64,000 bases of DNA, from the NCBI GenBank assembly GCA_944470555.2, contig OX104130.1, positions 66,593,160 through 66,657,159 of the forward strand, in the 5' to 3' direction. Position numbers and translations under genes: made by a program. Source of the DNA: Heterobilharzia americana. Lineage: Eukaryota > Platyhelminthes > Trematoda > Strigeidida > Schistosomatidae. How positions within the stretch are numbered: the stretch's first letter is position 1; each line of letters begins with the position of its first letter. Positions 24,447-35,924 of this stretch are shown piece by piece. The notes below the pieces were generated by a model. That model was not told the DNA's origin, did not search any database, and saw nothing but the letters and a program-made list of their open reading frames with translations.

Positions 24447-24540
24447 GTGAGTCACGGTGTTTATTGCATTATTTTTGGGGATGGTAGTAAAGACTGGTTA
24501 ATTCACAGGAATTTTCACCCCATGTTTTCATTTATTTTAG
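24447..24540 (+). other. Candidate 5' UTR intron upstream of NOP9 exon 1, copy 1
   Basis: A strong donor (ctatag|gtgagt) and a pyrimidine-rich acceptor (tttcatttattttag) bound 94 nt. The acceptor could instead receive a spliced leader, since schistosomes trans-splice some mRNAs. The equivalent in copy 2 is 32009-32101 (93 nt, one C shorter). Confidence 0.45.
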
Positions 24541-24711
24541 GTTTGTTCCTTGTGATTTTAAGTAGTTGAATATACTTTCAGATAGTTTTCAAGAAGAGCT
24601 AGAGTGAGCTTAAAAAAAATATGGGACGACTAAAGGTTGAGAGAAGTATCGTGCAGTACTACTTAGATCGGCTCAATTCTTTGTCTTCTATTAAGGATTT
24701 CGAGGAAAAAC
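24541..24711 (+). pseudogene. Duplicate NOP9 leader and first coding exon (copy 1)
   Basis: The coding part 24621-24711 is identical to 32182-32272: 30 codons plus one base, ending at donor C|gtaagt. An in-frame TAG upstream of ATG fixes the start. It is intact, so it could act as an alternative first exon rather than a dead copy. It would have to splice across 13 kb and past the second copy to reach exon 2 at 37988. It is marked as a duplicate because the nearer copy is the simpler choice. Confidence 0.75.
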
Positions 24712-26551
24712 GTAAGTTTTCCCACTTCTATTTGAAGTTAATCAATCAAATTTGTCACCATTATTATTCTGTTTATTGAAAATATTCATATAAACAATGA
24801 TCAAGATTTGACCGAATAGTATCGCAGATGTTGGGCGCTGAGTAAAACGTTGACATTATATGTAGCTCATATGTGTAATTCATAGCGTATTAGAACACTG
24901 TGTGACTTACACAAACTGTATCTAATATTCACTATATATTGGTTTTGTTAGGGTAGCATTTCTCAGTCATTCCTTGTATTTGGAATATTTACCAATTTCT
25001 TTGAAAGTATTAACTTGGTGTAGATAGTTCTCGAAGTCAGTCGATCAGTCATTCAACACCAACACGGTATGTAACGAATGCAGTTTGTAGAGGCAGTACC
25101 TTATGGGGCCGTACTGGCTTTATTCGTAGTGCTATTTTCATTCAGCACAACAGATGTGTTCGTTCTACTGCTTTAAAGCCTCTCAAAGCTGCTGTTTTTA
25201 AAAGAAGCAGCGCTTTTTGGCGTAGGGGGTTTCTTGTGATTGGTAACTGCTTGTGTCTCTTTGTTACTGCTGTGTTGTTCGGTTAGATGAGGGGAGTCTA
25301 GGTCTATAGACAGGGTATGGCTGTTACTATTGGTAGGCATGCAAAGTATTTTTCCTCCTTGAGTGGTGTGTGGACTGACGGAGGGCTGTACTCGCGTTGG
25401 GTTCTGGATTTTACTGCCCAACCGTATTGGCCAGCTATATCATCTAACCCACTTTTTTACGCTTGGCAGTGCGCTGTAAGAGGCTTTTGGAGTCAGACGT
25501 TTTGCCAAGACAGTGTTGGGTGAGAACATTTCCTTTAGGTGTGTCACTTACTCGCTCTGTGGTGGACACGTTGTTGCTGAGTACTACCTGGTGTTTTACA
25601 TTTTTCCTCCAATGTTGAGTTCGATCCTGAGCTTTTCTAATATGTCTAAACATATTTTAGAGTTTAGCACCGTTGCCAAGAGAAACAACTTGCCTTCAAT
25701 CAAGGGATGATGCGAACTAGAATGAAGTAGGGCACGCAAATTGCGAATCGGTCTTCCGAATCCTTTTACGATCGCAAGTAACTTGTGGCCAACTACAGGC
25801 GCCTTAGGTCATAGCTTTAGCCTTTTTTAGTGAAATACTTTCCGCGACATTGTAGGCGATGGCCTTTTGTAGTGATGCAACTTGCTGTACCACCTCTGAG
25901 GCGATGAAATCGGTCAGTTTCAGCCTTTCGTACTTCTTCAACGTTTGTGCCTTTGTGTAAACCTAAACGATAAGTAATGGGTGTAGGCTGCTTGAATACA
26001 GTGCAGACTTCAATTAGCATTGTGTTGAGCTCAGTAATTTTGGCTGCACTGGAGCTTTCTACGTTATTGAGACCTACAACAACCTCAGTTATGCCCACGA
26101 AAGGAGTTTGCGACCTATTCGGAGAGTTTTGAAACTTAGTTTTGGAAAGACCTGTGGAGCATTCATTTTTTTGCCTAAACTATCTGTTCAGGATCTTTTG
26201 GCCTTACTATGTCCCATTATTATGTTAGTGTTTGGATGCTCTGAGGGTAGGTATCTCATCAGGGAAGTGTTTTTTCAGTATGGTAACCGACATGAGGTAG
26301 TCAAAAGACCACAATCAACTAGGTTATTACACAGGCAAGTGGATACCGGGAACAACATTAACAATTGATCTTTGGGGGGTAAAGGATTAGATAGCACAGA
26401 GGAAGAGTATTTTGTGATACAGTTAAGCACTTTTGTGATCAAAAATGCAAAATTAAAAGACTGGCAGCATTAAAGTTATGGTTTAACAGAACAGGACAGC
26501 CTTGCCATGACGTATGCATCGCGTTCATCCAGCTACTACGCAGATTGGGAA

Positions 26552-26887
26552 AAGTTGGTTTCGGGAACTTTACCTGAGCGAGCCTAATCAATACAGAGAC
26601 CAATCACAAATTCGCACATGTGGGAGTACGAGACCAAAAAGAAACACAATGGACTGGCCAGATGAAATAGTGTATTTAGTCGACCGGGCTAAAATACCTA
26701 TGCATTCCAACTAATCGGCGAGGGTGTCCGTGCAGGCAATACAACATAACGTGAGGGCGTGCCAATTTGCATGGATGCTCGACAGTTTGCATCCAGTTTG
26801 TCCATTCCGATATAACTATGCAGGTCGGCATCAACGTCGAGTTTCGCCGAACCATAGGCTATTGATTTTAAGGGAATTCTTCGCTGT
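26552..26887 (-). repeat. Degraded CsRn1-type solo LTR (copy 2)
   Basis: This is the duplicate of the relic at 18990-19325, shifted by 7562 and indistinguishable by eye. Confidence 0.68.
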
Positions 26888-29800
26888 TATGAACCGAATA
26901 GCGTTGTACCAATCCAATACTATTTGTTGAGTTCACGCAGATTCTCTTCCATTGCAAGTGCTACTATGAGCACTGCTTATCTATTTGCCTACATGTTAAT
27001 CGTCGTACCTGCCCGTGGCATCATTAGTACATTGCCATTTCCGCTTCAGTAATCCCTGCCATAATTTTTCATTGTCCTATCCTTCCCTCTCGTTGTCTGC
27101 ATTCCAGCACATTTAATTTAACCTCTCCATGGTACAATGTAAATCCTCGCCTTGTCTAAATTTTCCAGAATTCCACCTCTATTCTTCCTCTTCTGTTTTT
27201 TACCTTTCTTTTCCTGGGTCTCTTTCATTACCTTAGCTCCATTATATTTGTTCAGTGACCATTTCAAACAACTGTATGGGCACCATGGTTAACCAACGAA
27301 TCTTACTCCTCCGAATAAATTTGTCCAACAGCCAACCACCCGTTTGGTTTTCCATAGTATTCTCGTTGCCAAAATCTGCCGCATTGAAATCGACCGAGGA
27401 CCTAGAAACAAGTGCAAGCAAACCATCTAGTCTATACGAGCTCATTACGTGGGTATTAGACGTTGAATTCTCCTACACAGGACAGTGGAATCCTACCTGA
27501 TGATCACTGCGGTAATCGTCACGGTAACCCGAGGCGGATAGCCCATCACAGGAAAAAAACATGTGTATTCATGTCTTTTCTTCCTGTGAGTTTGAAATCA
27601 CTGAAACGCGCGGCCTGCCGAGATTCCTGCTGGTTCACCTGTCGGCCGCTTGAAGAGGAGGCTAGGTAGATTCGTAGATTGGCAGCAATGCTCGGCTTAC
27701 GCTCATATGGCTGGGATAAGAGCTAGTTTGAGGCCACCAACTAATTCTACACAGTCCAACACAGTCAACCCTTTACCAAATATCTTATACCGCCGCCATC
27801 CTTGTGATCTTGAACTAACTTCTCACTTAATGTTAGACGTTTCCTCTAGCAACCATAGGCCCGGTCATGGCATCACCACTTCCGTTTGCATAATTCGTCC
27901 CATAATCTTGTCTACTTCTTTTCTTCCCTCTGACTTAATCTTACTCTGTGCTCCCGCTTCTATTTATTAAGTATCTGGTTATGGCTGTTATCTACCGTGA
28001 ATGTCTCTAGGTTTCTCGTTTGCTTTCATCCTGCTTCTTTTCAGTTTGTTCTTTTTATTTCACTTCTCCCTTCTTTTCACTGGGCATCTATCTATCCTCT
28101 CTCTTCTCTTTTTACGGCAAGTCAGAACAACTGACTGGTGGCATGAAACTTAGGGAAGCCATCTGGGCTACAGTCCTTGAAAAAACCACACAATCCAAAT
28201 AAATCTGACTAACACCCAACCACCCGTCAGCTAACCAGAGCTACAGCAGACTGGGTAGGCCTACTGCATCGGAATCTACAGAAGACCTGGAACCATTCCG
28301 CCAGGACTAGAAGCGGGCATAAAGAAGGCAGTCGGTTTACTCTAGCTCATAAAAGGACTTTGAGTATTGGATTTCTTGTATTTGGATATTGAAAAGACAG
28401 TGCAGAGTTTTCAGCGTCTAACAAACTGTTACGTTACGGCTGTCCGTGGTTTGCACTTTACATACTTATTCTTACCTTCTGAGCGTTTATCATATAATAC
28501 AGAAGAAACATTGTCAGTTAAAATCCAAATAACCAAACCAGTTTAGTATTGCCTCTAAAAATTTGTATCTTCAGTTATGACCTATTAATAAGTTTATGTT
28601 AGTAGTTGGCTACTTAAGTAGCCAACAGGAATGTGGGTGAATTTACTAACATTCTTATAGTCTACAACTTGAAAAACGTTATGCGAATTTCACAGTGGTC
28701 AGCTTCACATTAGGGTTTTCGTTAAGTGTTACTGCTTGCATCTAAGAAACCCTAGGCGCAGAGAATCCCAGTCGACATTTACGTGGGGCGAAACGGTGGG
28801 ATATTTGTCCAATTACAATGAAAACTCGGGGCAAAATGCACGCTTTCGCAACCATTTTGAGGATACTATGGATGAACTAAGTAGTATGCTTCAATGGGAT
28901 ATTCGGTTATCCGTAACACTTGAAGGTATTGTATGTGATACATCAGGTAGGTCGATCGTCAAGTATAATTTCGGTCATAGCGCTAAGCAAAGTCACGATA
29001 AGTGTGTGGCAAACTGCTACTGTGGACCGCATAGAGTGGCTATCCACTGTACTGGAGAAGTTCTTTAAGAAGCCGTTTTCTGAAGTTGTTGTTCGTAAGC
29101 GCCAATATCATGTGCATTCATTTCACCAGGAGCTACCTTCGACTTCCATAGATGCTGCAGTGACTGAGTATATAGTAACTGAGATCTACACAGGGGTGCA
29201 GCATTGGTTTCGCAACATGAACTAAGGGAACGGTAGGAAAGGAGGGAAGTCGCACTCGATGAGCCTCTTCCTTAATTTCACCCTAAGGTTATAGAATGTA
29301 ACCTTCCCGGATTCCATTCAGAAATCCATGCCCACAGACATGTATTGTATGGATGCCTTAGACGGAAGAGAACGTATGGCGTACCAAATCTATGATGCTG
29401 AGCAGCTGTGCATCGATTAAAACGTTTTACAATATCTGTTCAACTACATTTCCTAACTTAAACGAACTACTTTTATTTTAATAAGGGCATATTGATTTTG
29501 TTTCGCTCACAGTATGTCAAAGTTTCCGGTAAGCGTCTGTTATACAATTAGGAAGCTTCAAAATGTGGTGCTTGAAACTTCGGCCAAGCATGAGGAACTG
29601 CAGAGTATTTGGTATGAAACTTGGGGCTAACTAAAAGAACTGTAGGAAAGTCTAAAAAACCCTCGCAAACTGCAAAAAGGTTTTGGGTTGCCGTAAGTAC
29701 GCCCTGAGGTTTTTACTAAAGGAATCAACCCGAAGTTATTGAAGTGCTTTGTAAGTCTGGCTGAATTATGATGACCTGCTAGTCTTGCGTATCTGTTCCG

Positions 29801-29911
29801 TGATCAATGGCTTCGACCATTTAGAGTATGTAAAAAAATGCACCGAAACGTTGTGCACATTCGTGCATTAGGCAATGACCGTACCTGCTGTGAGGGTTAA
29901 TGATACCACGT

Positions 29912-30002
29912 GTCTTCCTCAACCTCTGTAGGTGAAGCGGGGTTCGAACCCATGGCCGACTAGTTGGAAGTCAACTCCCTAAACCGATAAACCACAGCTG
30001 CA
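29912..30002 (-). repeat. tRNA-headed SINE fragment (copy 2)
   Basis: This is the duplicate of the SINE at 22350-22440, with the same A box and B box on the - strand. Confidence 0.68.
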
Positions 30003-32008
30003 CAATCTGGCATGTGATGCTAATATATCTATCTCTACAATGGCCAAAGTGTTGTTATTATACGTGCAAACCATTTCATAAGTGATTAAGTGTTCGGGAA
30101 ATCCGAAGTGACAAAAAATAAGCACAAGTCATGGAGTTATCTATTTTCAGTACGAAGTGGTCTATTAAGTGATTATGACTTGTTTATTCAACTATGAAAG
30201 GTAGGTGGTCATTTTAGACTTTATAAATGATATGATTGACATTCGAGAATCAAGAAAGAGGAACTCAACCAATTTAATTAATCTCGTACACTTTTTTAAG
30301 CCTATAATATGTATTATATTATTGTTGTCAATTCAGATTTTCCAAATATTGCATCATACTCATAAAATGTTCGGCATTTGTATCGCCAAAGTTCTGGTTA
30401 TTCTAGAGGTGTGCCCACATTAGGTACTGAGTGATTTTAAAGACCGTTCATAGGTTAGTTACAGAGACTTAACACGCTGCATCAGAGCTTGACACTCGGC
30501 TGTTGTTGCAAAGCTTCGAATTTTGAAATGATTCAGTGTTCTCTTGGATTGCTGACCGGGCAACACTTATTGCTACTCAGAAGTATTATACACCCGAAGT
30601 TGTTCAGTTTGGATAACGTTGCAACCGTATTTAGACTGGAATATACCGCTTCAGCATTTGGCGAACGGTTAGAAATCTCATGTGTCACTCCAGCGAGCAC
30701 TCATATGACATCTCTAATACTCGAAAGCCCCTAAAACTGATGATTCACCTTCAAAAGTTATTACAAGCACAAGCTTTTGCGAATCTTGCAAAATTTAGTT
30801 TGGACTTTCATATTGCAGAGCACGTCACACTTATAAACATTGTCAACTGATTAGGTATTTTTACAGTGAGTGGAAAAGGCTCTTCGGATAACATAACTAC
30901 AGCACCAATAGTATTCATCTCATTCGTAAATCTTTCAAGACATCCATAGTTATGGTAACTAGGAATAGCGGAGTCAGACAGTCCTACCTTGTCCATTGCT
31001 TATGACAGTCAAGTGGTTGCATTCCTACACTTTACTTGTATCTAGGTTGCAGTCAGTCAAAGAATAGGCATCATTTTCATTGACAGTTACTTCTTGCAGT
31101 TACTGAACGCTCCAGTTTCAAAACAGGCTTTCTTTAGGGGGAGGGATCCAGTCGACTAGTACAATTGGAGCTCTGAAACTTAGTGCGACACCGGTGCGAG
31201 TAAGGCCAGATACCAGTGCCACAAGGTTCCCAAATGGCGCGCAATGAACACTTTTCAAAGTGACATCAAAAAATTATTCAAGACATTTCACTGGAATTTT
31301 CAATATAGGTATCTGATATACAACATAAACCAATGACGACATGTCGGTTTATGTAGCTATAAAGTTTTACCGACTGATGTGGCTTGGATGTGTTATGCAC
31401 ATGTCAGACCACTGCTAACTTTGACACTTGAGTTTAACTGAGTTAAGAATAGGTTCATTTAAAGCTAAGAGTGGTCACAATAATTTATGGAACAAGCCTA
31501 TGACGTCTCTGACCGTTCTGTTTCGTCTAGAGAATTACAAGCCTCCTGGCTGAGGTTCCTGAGCTATCGGGAATTAGTGGTTGAGAAGACCTGTTAATAT
31601 GGCTCTAAATGCTCCACAATGGTGTATGTGTATTCACTTTTTATCACCTGAGAATTTTCGAACATTCTACTAAACTCTGTTCGTCATCTTATTATAAAGG
31701 AAATATATTTGTAAAGTCCCAGTAAGAGAAAAATAGATTTTTGACGTTCTTCTACCTTGTGAAAGTCACTGCTTCACTTTCTCTTTGTATGCTGTTGCAA
31801 AGTGCGACATCTGGAATCGAGGCACTTCTGGGTAAGGTTCTACGTTGATTTACCTATTTGTCTTCGGAAGAGTCTGAACATGTTTGACATTGTCTTACTT
31901 CTGGAGTCGGGACTTCCGCTTCGAAATCGGCCTGGATCAAGGTTTAGTTAAAAATTTAGGCGGTAAGATAAGATTCTATTCTCGGACTAGTGAATCAGAT
32001 CACTATAG

Positions 32009-32101
32009 GTGAGTCACGGTGTTTATTGCATTATTTTTGGGGATGGTAGTAAAGACTGGTTAATTCACAGGAATTTTCACCCATGTTTTCATTTATTTTA
32101 G
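32009..32101 (+). other. Candidate 5' UTR intron of NOP9 (copy 2)
   Basis: The donor ctatag|gtgagt and acceptor tttatttta g bound 93 nt. The exon that follows starts at 32102 and runs 80 nt to the ATG. It may alternatively be a spliced-leader acceptor. Confidence 0.45.
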
Positions 32102-32181
32102 GTTTGTTCCTTGTGATTTTAAGTAGTTGAATATACTTTCAGATAGTTTTCAAGAAGAGCTAGAGTGAGCTTAAAAAAAAT

Positions 32182-32272
32182 ATGGGACGACTAAAGGTTG
32201 AGAGAAGTATCGTGCAGTACTACTTAGATCGGCTCAATTCTTTGTCTTCTATTAAGGATTTCGAGGAAAAAC
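32182..32272 (+). CDS. NOP9: NOP9 coding exon 1 (copy 2)
   Basis: Starts ATGGGACGACTA after an in-frame upstream TAG. Encodes aa 1-30 plus one base of a split codon, which joins AT of exon 2 to give His. Donor gtaagt. Identical to the duplicate at 24621. Confidence 0.82.
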
Positions 32273-35200
32273 GTAAGTTTTCCCACTTCTATTTGAAGTT
32301 AATCAATCAAATTTGTCACCATTATTATTCTGTTTATTGAAAATATTCATATAAACAATGATCAAGATTTGACCGAATAGTATCGCAGATGTTGGGCGCT
32401 GAGTAAAACGTTGACATTATATGTAGCTCATATGTGTAATTCATAGCGTATTAGAACACTGTGTGACTTACACAAACTGTATCTAATATTCACTATATAT
32501 TGGTTTTGTTAGGGTAGCATTTCTCAGTCATTCCTTGTATTTGGAATATTTACCAATTTCTTTGAAAGTATTAACTTGGTGTAGATAGTTCTCGAAGTCA
32601 GTCGATCAGTCATTCAACACCAACACGGGAACTGGCATTACTGCCTAACAGTTCGATTTAGCATGTCAAAGTAGAAAACATCAATAGAAAAGATAACAAA
32701 TAAAGGAAGAACTTGATTAAAAGTAATGGGAATTCATAGAAACAATGGCGGAACTTGGTATGACAGTCAAGATGAAGATAATGCATAAATGCATCTCCAC
32801 CACTGGGATAGATTCTGAGCCATATCATGTGGTGTCCAACCACTGATTTTGACTTTCACGGACCCCGACCTGTAGGTGTACATTTCTTTATATGCTTGAG
32901 ACCAATGATCAGAAACTTCATGGACTGATGACAAATTTTAAACTAGGTGCCCCTAACCTTTTACTCGCATATGCCTACTTCAACTAACATTGCACAACGA
33001 GGTGAATGGTGATTGAACATACGTAACACATCTCTCACTCGTAAGTCGATGAAGGCTGACAGCCTCACCAACTGAAATTCCTCTTCTACCTTAAACTATA
33101 CGCCTGGTTTCTTAATAACTGATGTTTTGGTTCCATCGAATACCTGAAGTCTTATATCTCATGTTCTTTACCTTTAATCGCCATGTTTCACAGCCATATA
33201 GTAGAACAGAGAAAACTGTAGCACAGTACACTCAACCTTCCATAGGCAGTCAGATATCACGGCGGCACCATATATAGCGTAAGTCGAGAAAAACCGGCCG
33301 ACCGTTTTGTGTCCGTGCAGAGCTTTCGTCAGCCAATAACCCACCAGTGCTGACTCTACTTACCGAGCGTGTAAAGTGGTCAACGTGCTCAGCCACTTAA
33401 TTCTCTGTTTTTAGACTGGGCCCCAACGCAAACCAGTTTCGGAGCAATAATTTACATTCGGTTGGTGAGAGATGCATCTCAAGCACTCAAATTTCCAGTC
33501 AAAGCGTCCGGAAGACTCGGTATTCATGCCGGCCTCTTCACCTAATAGAATGATGTCGTCTGCATATTCTAGGTCTACTAAACATTGTCCTGCAATAAGA
33601 TCAATCCCTGGAAAGTTATACGATGGCAGGGAACCTCCATAAGCATGTCTATTAAAATTGAATAATAATGGAGAGAGTGTACGCCACTCGATGTACACAG
33701 CTGACCGGTTACCCCACCATAGCCACTAACACACTCACTGGTGTTCGAATATCCAACCTTCAATAGGGTGATATATTTAGCTGGAACTCGTTCCAGTGAG
33801 GGACATTGCTGTGAGACCTCTCGATAGACAGGATCAAACACCGCCTTCAACTCGAGAAATACAAATTGTGTCGGGTGCTGGTAAATGTGTCTGTTCAAAG
33901 ATGTGGTAAAAGGTTAGTTAACATCTGAGTGACACACACGATCAGACCTGAAACTTACGCGTCTTATGATCTAAGAACCCAGAGATTTTAGGCGGTATTT
34001 CATCAGGCTGATTCTCATGGGCCTCTCACAGTGGGACTTCTCTCCTTTCTTGAAGTCTTGGACAATCGGTGGTTGAGACTAGCCAATGAGGATCATATCT
34101 GGTTCTTATTCTTTGTTCCTTGTGATTTTAAATAGTTGAATATACTTTCAGATAGTTTTCAAGAAGAGCTAAAGTGAGCTTAAAAAATATGGGATGACTT
34201 AAGGTTGAGAGAAGTATCGTGCAGTACTACTTAGATGCACTTCAGTTAATCTAACCAATAATCCTTGACCATCATCCTTAAATACCTCTGATAGCAACCG
34301 ATTTCGACCTGCTGCCCTTCATCGTTTCAGGCTATTTACAATCTTCTCAACTTTTGCAAGAGTTGAAGGGCCTGTTTCACTGTTACATCCAGGATTTGAT
34401 TGGATAGCAGGCAACTGAAGAGTACCCGAAGGCCAGTTGAAGTGTTCTGAGTTGCAGTTCCATCCTTCTGTGTTATGGTCTCACTGACCATTGACTTTTA
34501 TGCCCCAGTTTTCTTGATAAATCCAATGAACTGTCTGTTGTTGCCTGTCGACGGCATCTTTTTCATCTCTTTAGTCTTAGCCGTCCACCAGTGATCACAG
34601 TATTGTATAGACTCTGTCAGTCTACAGTTGAGTTGCTTCTTCCCATTCTGCTCGAAGCCTACAGTACTGAGTTTGTATGCAACCATTAATTCAGAAGAAG
34701 CTCCTGAGGTTCACTGATCCTTTCTAACTTTCTTCTGAGGGATAGTTACGGTTTTTAACTCTTCGTTTACAGCAAATGGAAGACGGCGTCAAGCATCTTC
34801 GGCATGAGTGACGTTGTTATGTTCCAACAACTATCTAGCGTGTTTTTCTTTGAAATAAGTCTTACTATTCTCACCATCGAGCTGCACTTGAAACGGTCTT
34901 GCAGTTGTAGTTTCTTCACATTCATTTGGTCACCTAATCTAAGCAACACGTAATGATTCCAGATATATTCCTTGGAAAGAGTGAAAATCTTGTATCCAAC
35001 GTCTCTGGCAATAAGTGGTGGCACTATGGTATGACTGTATCCACCACTGAGTTGCTTTCGGGGGATTTGGTGCATCTCTTGGTTCCGATGTTGTACCAAG
35101 TTTGTGTTCTCAACAAACCACTTTTAGCTTAATGGATGCCACGTCAGAAAATGTCTCTTAATATATGAAGTTCGTGCTAGCCAGAAATAAATAGTTGTCT

Positions 35201-35870
35201 AATCACATTTGTAGCCGGCGATCGCCATTCTCTGTTCGTTCGGTTGTGGTTCTAGAAGTGTCACCCGGCTACCTTTCTGGCCGGTTAAACCTACCTACTA
35301 GTACATTGGAATCACCTGATTCTACGACCCTATCTGAACGTTTAGCTTTCAGCAAGGGGTGGACAGTTTTCAGAGTAGCTCATCCTTCATTTAGTCTCAA
35401 CTGCGGTTATATATATATGTATATATCAAAGACGGTAGCCAGTTTCATCATTCTTTTTAGTCTTCACTGCACCTCGCTCAGATGACCGTCAACTGGGACC
35501 CAGTAGAGCAGTACACTTTCTGCCGTAAGACAATGCTATACCTATACACACACAAGACCATGCGAACTAGCCATCAAATTCCCAGAAATTTGGAGAGTTA
35601 ATTTTGTATGTTCATCAAATTGGCCAACTAGGATTGAGGATTAAGCACTCAATGCTCAAATCTTTCAGACTATCAAATCCAAATTCACTTTGGATGTTTG
35701 TTGTAAGCTTTACAGATCTATTTTTGATATAACTTCATTTGCATACGATTTATTTCCGTTTTTATTTCACTCACTGTTTGAATAGTTTCAAGTTAAGAAA
35801 CGGTTGCATATCGAATACTTTTTCCTAAAACAAAAATTACTTTCGCTGTTGAAAACAAAGATTCGCGAAG

Positions 35871-35924
<54 letters not shown>

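Larger units (their letters stand above)
12249..25067 (+). repeat. Tandem duplication copy 1 (7.56-kb unit plus LTR element)
   Basis: Positions 12249-12896 and 18152-25067 together match copy 2 (25065-32628). The 5251-bp LTR element and its 4-bp target duplication account for the extra length. I noticed only four differences (21379 T/C, 21463 A/G, a G-run near 12405, a C-run near 24510), though this was not an exhaustive count. The left flank, internal junction and right flank all share CGG, typical of microhomology-mediated tandem duplication. The unit contains old repeats, a tRNA-headed SINE and the NOP9 first exon. No complete gene lies inside it. Confidence 0.93.
25714..32008. other. Body of tandem unit copy 2, no recognised gene
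   Basis: This is the same content as 18152-24446. Two base differences occur within the 110-codon frame at 28736-29068 (28941 C for T, and 29025 G for A). One changes an Ile to Thr and the other a Glu to Gly, which gives no sign of purifying selection on that frame. Confidence 0.4.
25065..32628 (+). repeat. Tandem duplication copy 2 (7.56-kb unit, no LTR element)
   Basis: This unit starts at the junction aacaCGGtatgtaacg and ends at aacaCGGgaactgg, where a non-LTR retroelement tail begins. It contains the unoccupied gypsy target site at 25706-25716 (gatgatgcgaa). The offset to copy 1 is 7562, or 7561 after a one-base C-run difference. Contents are as in copy 1: degraded reverse LTR about 26552-26887, SINE about 29912-30002, and NOP9 upstream region with exon 1 at the right end. 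Confidence 0.93.

Noticed and set aside
12249..32628. Large repeat interpreted as a long-terminal-repeat or segmental transposon
   Set aside because: The units are tandem, share CGG at all junctions, lack terminal motifs and target duplications, and enclose no mobility gene of their own.
32924..32934. ctgatgac resembling a hammerhead core
   Set aside because: No gaaa box or stems at the needed spacing. It lies in decayed retroelement sequence.
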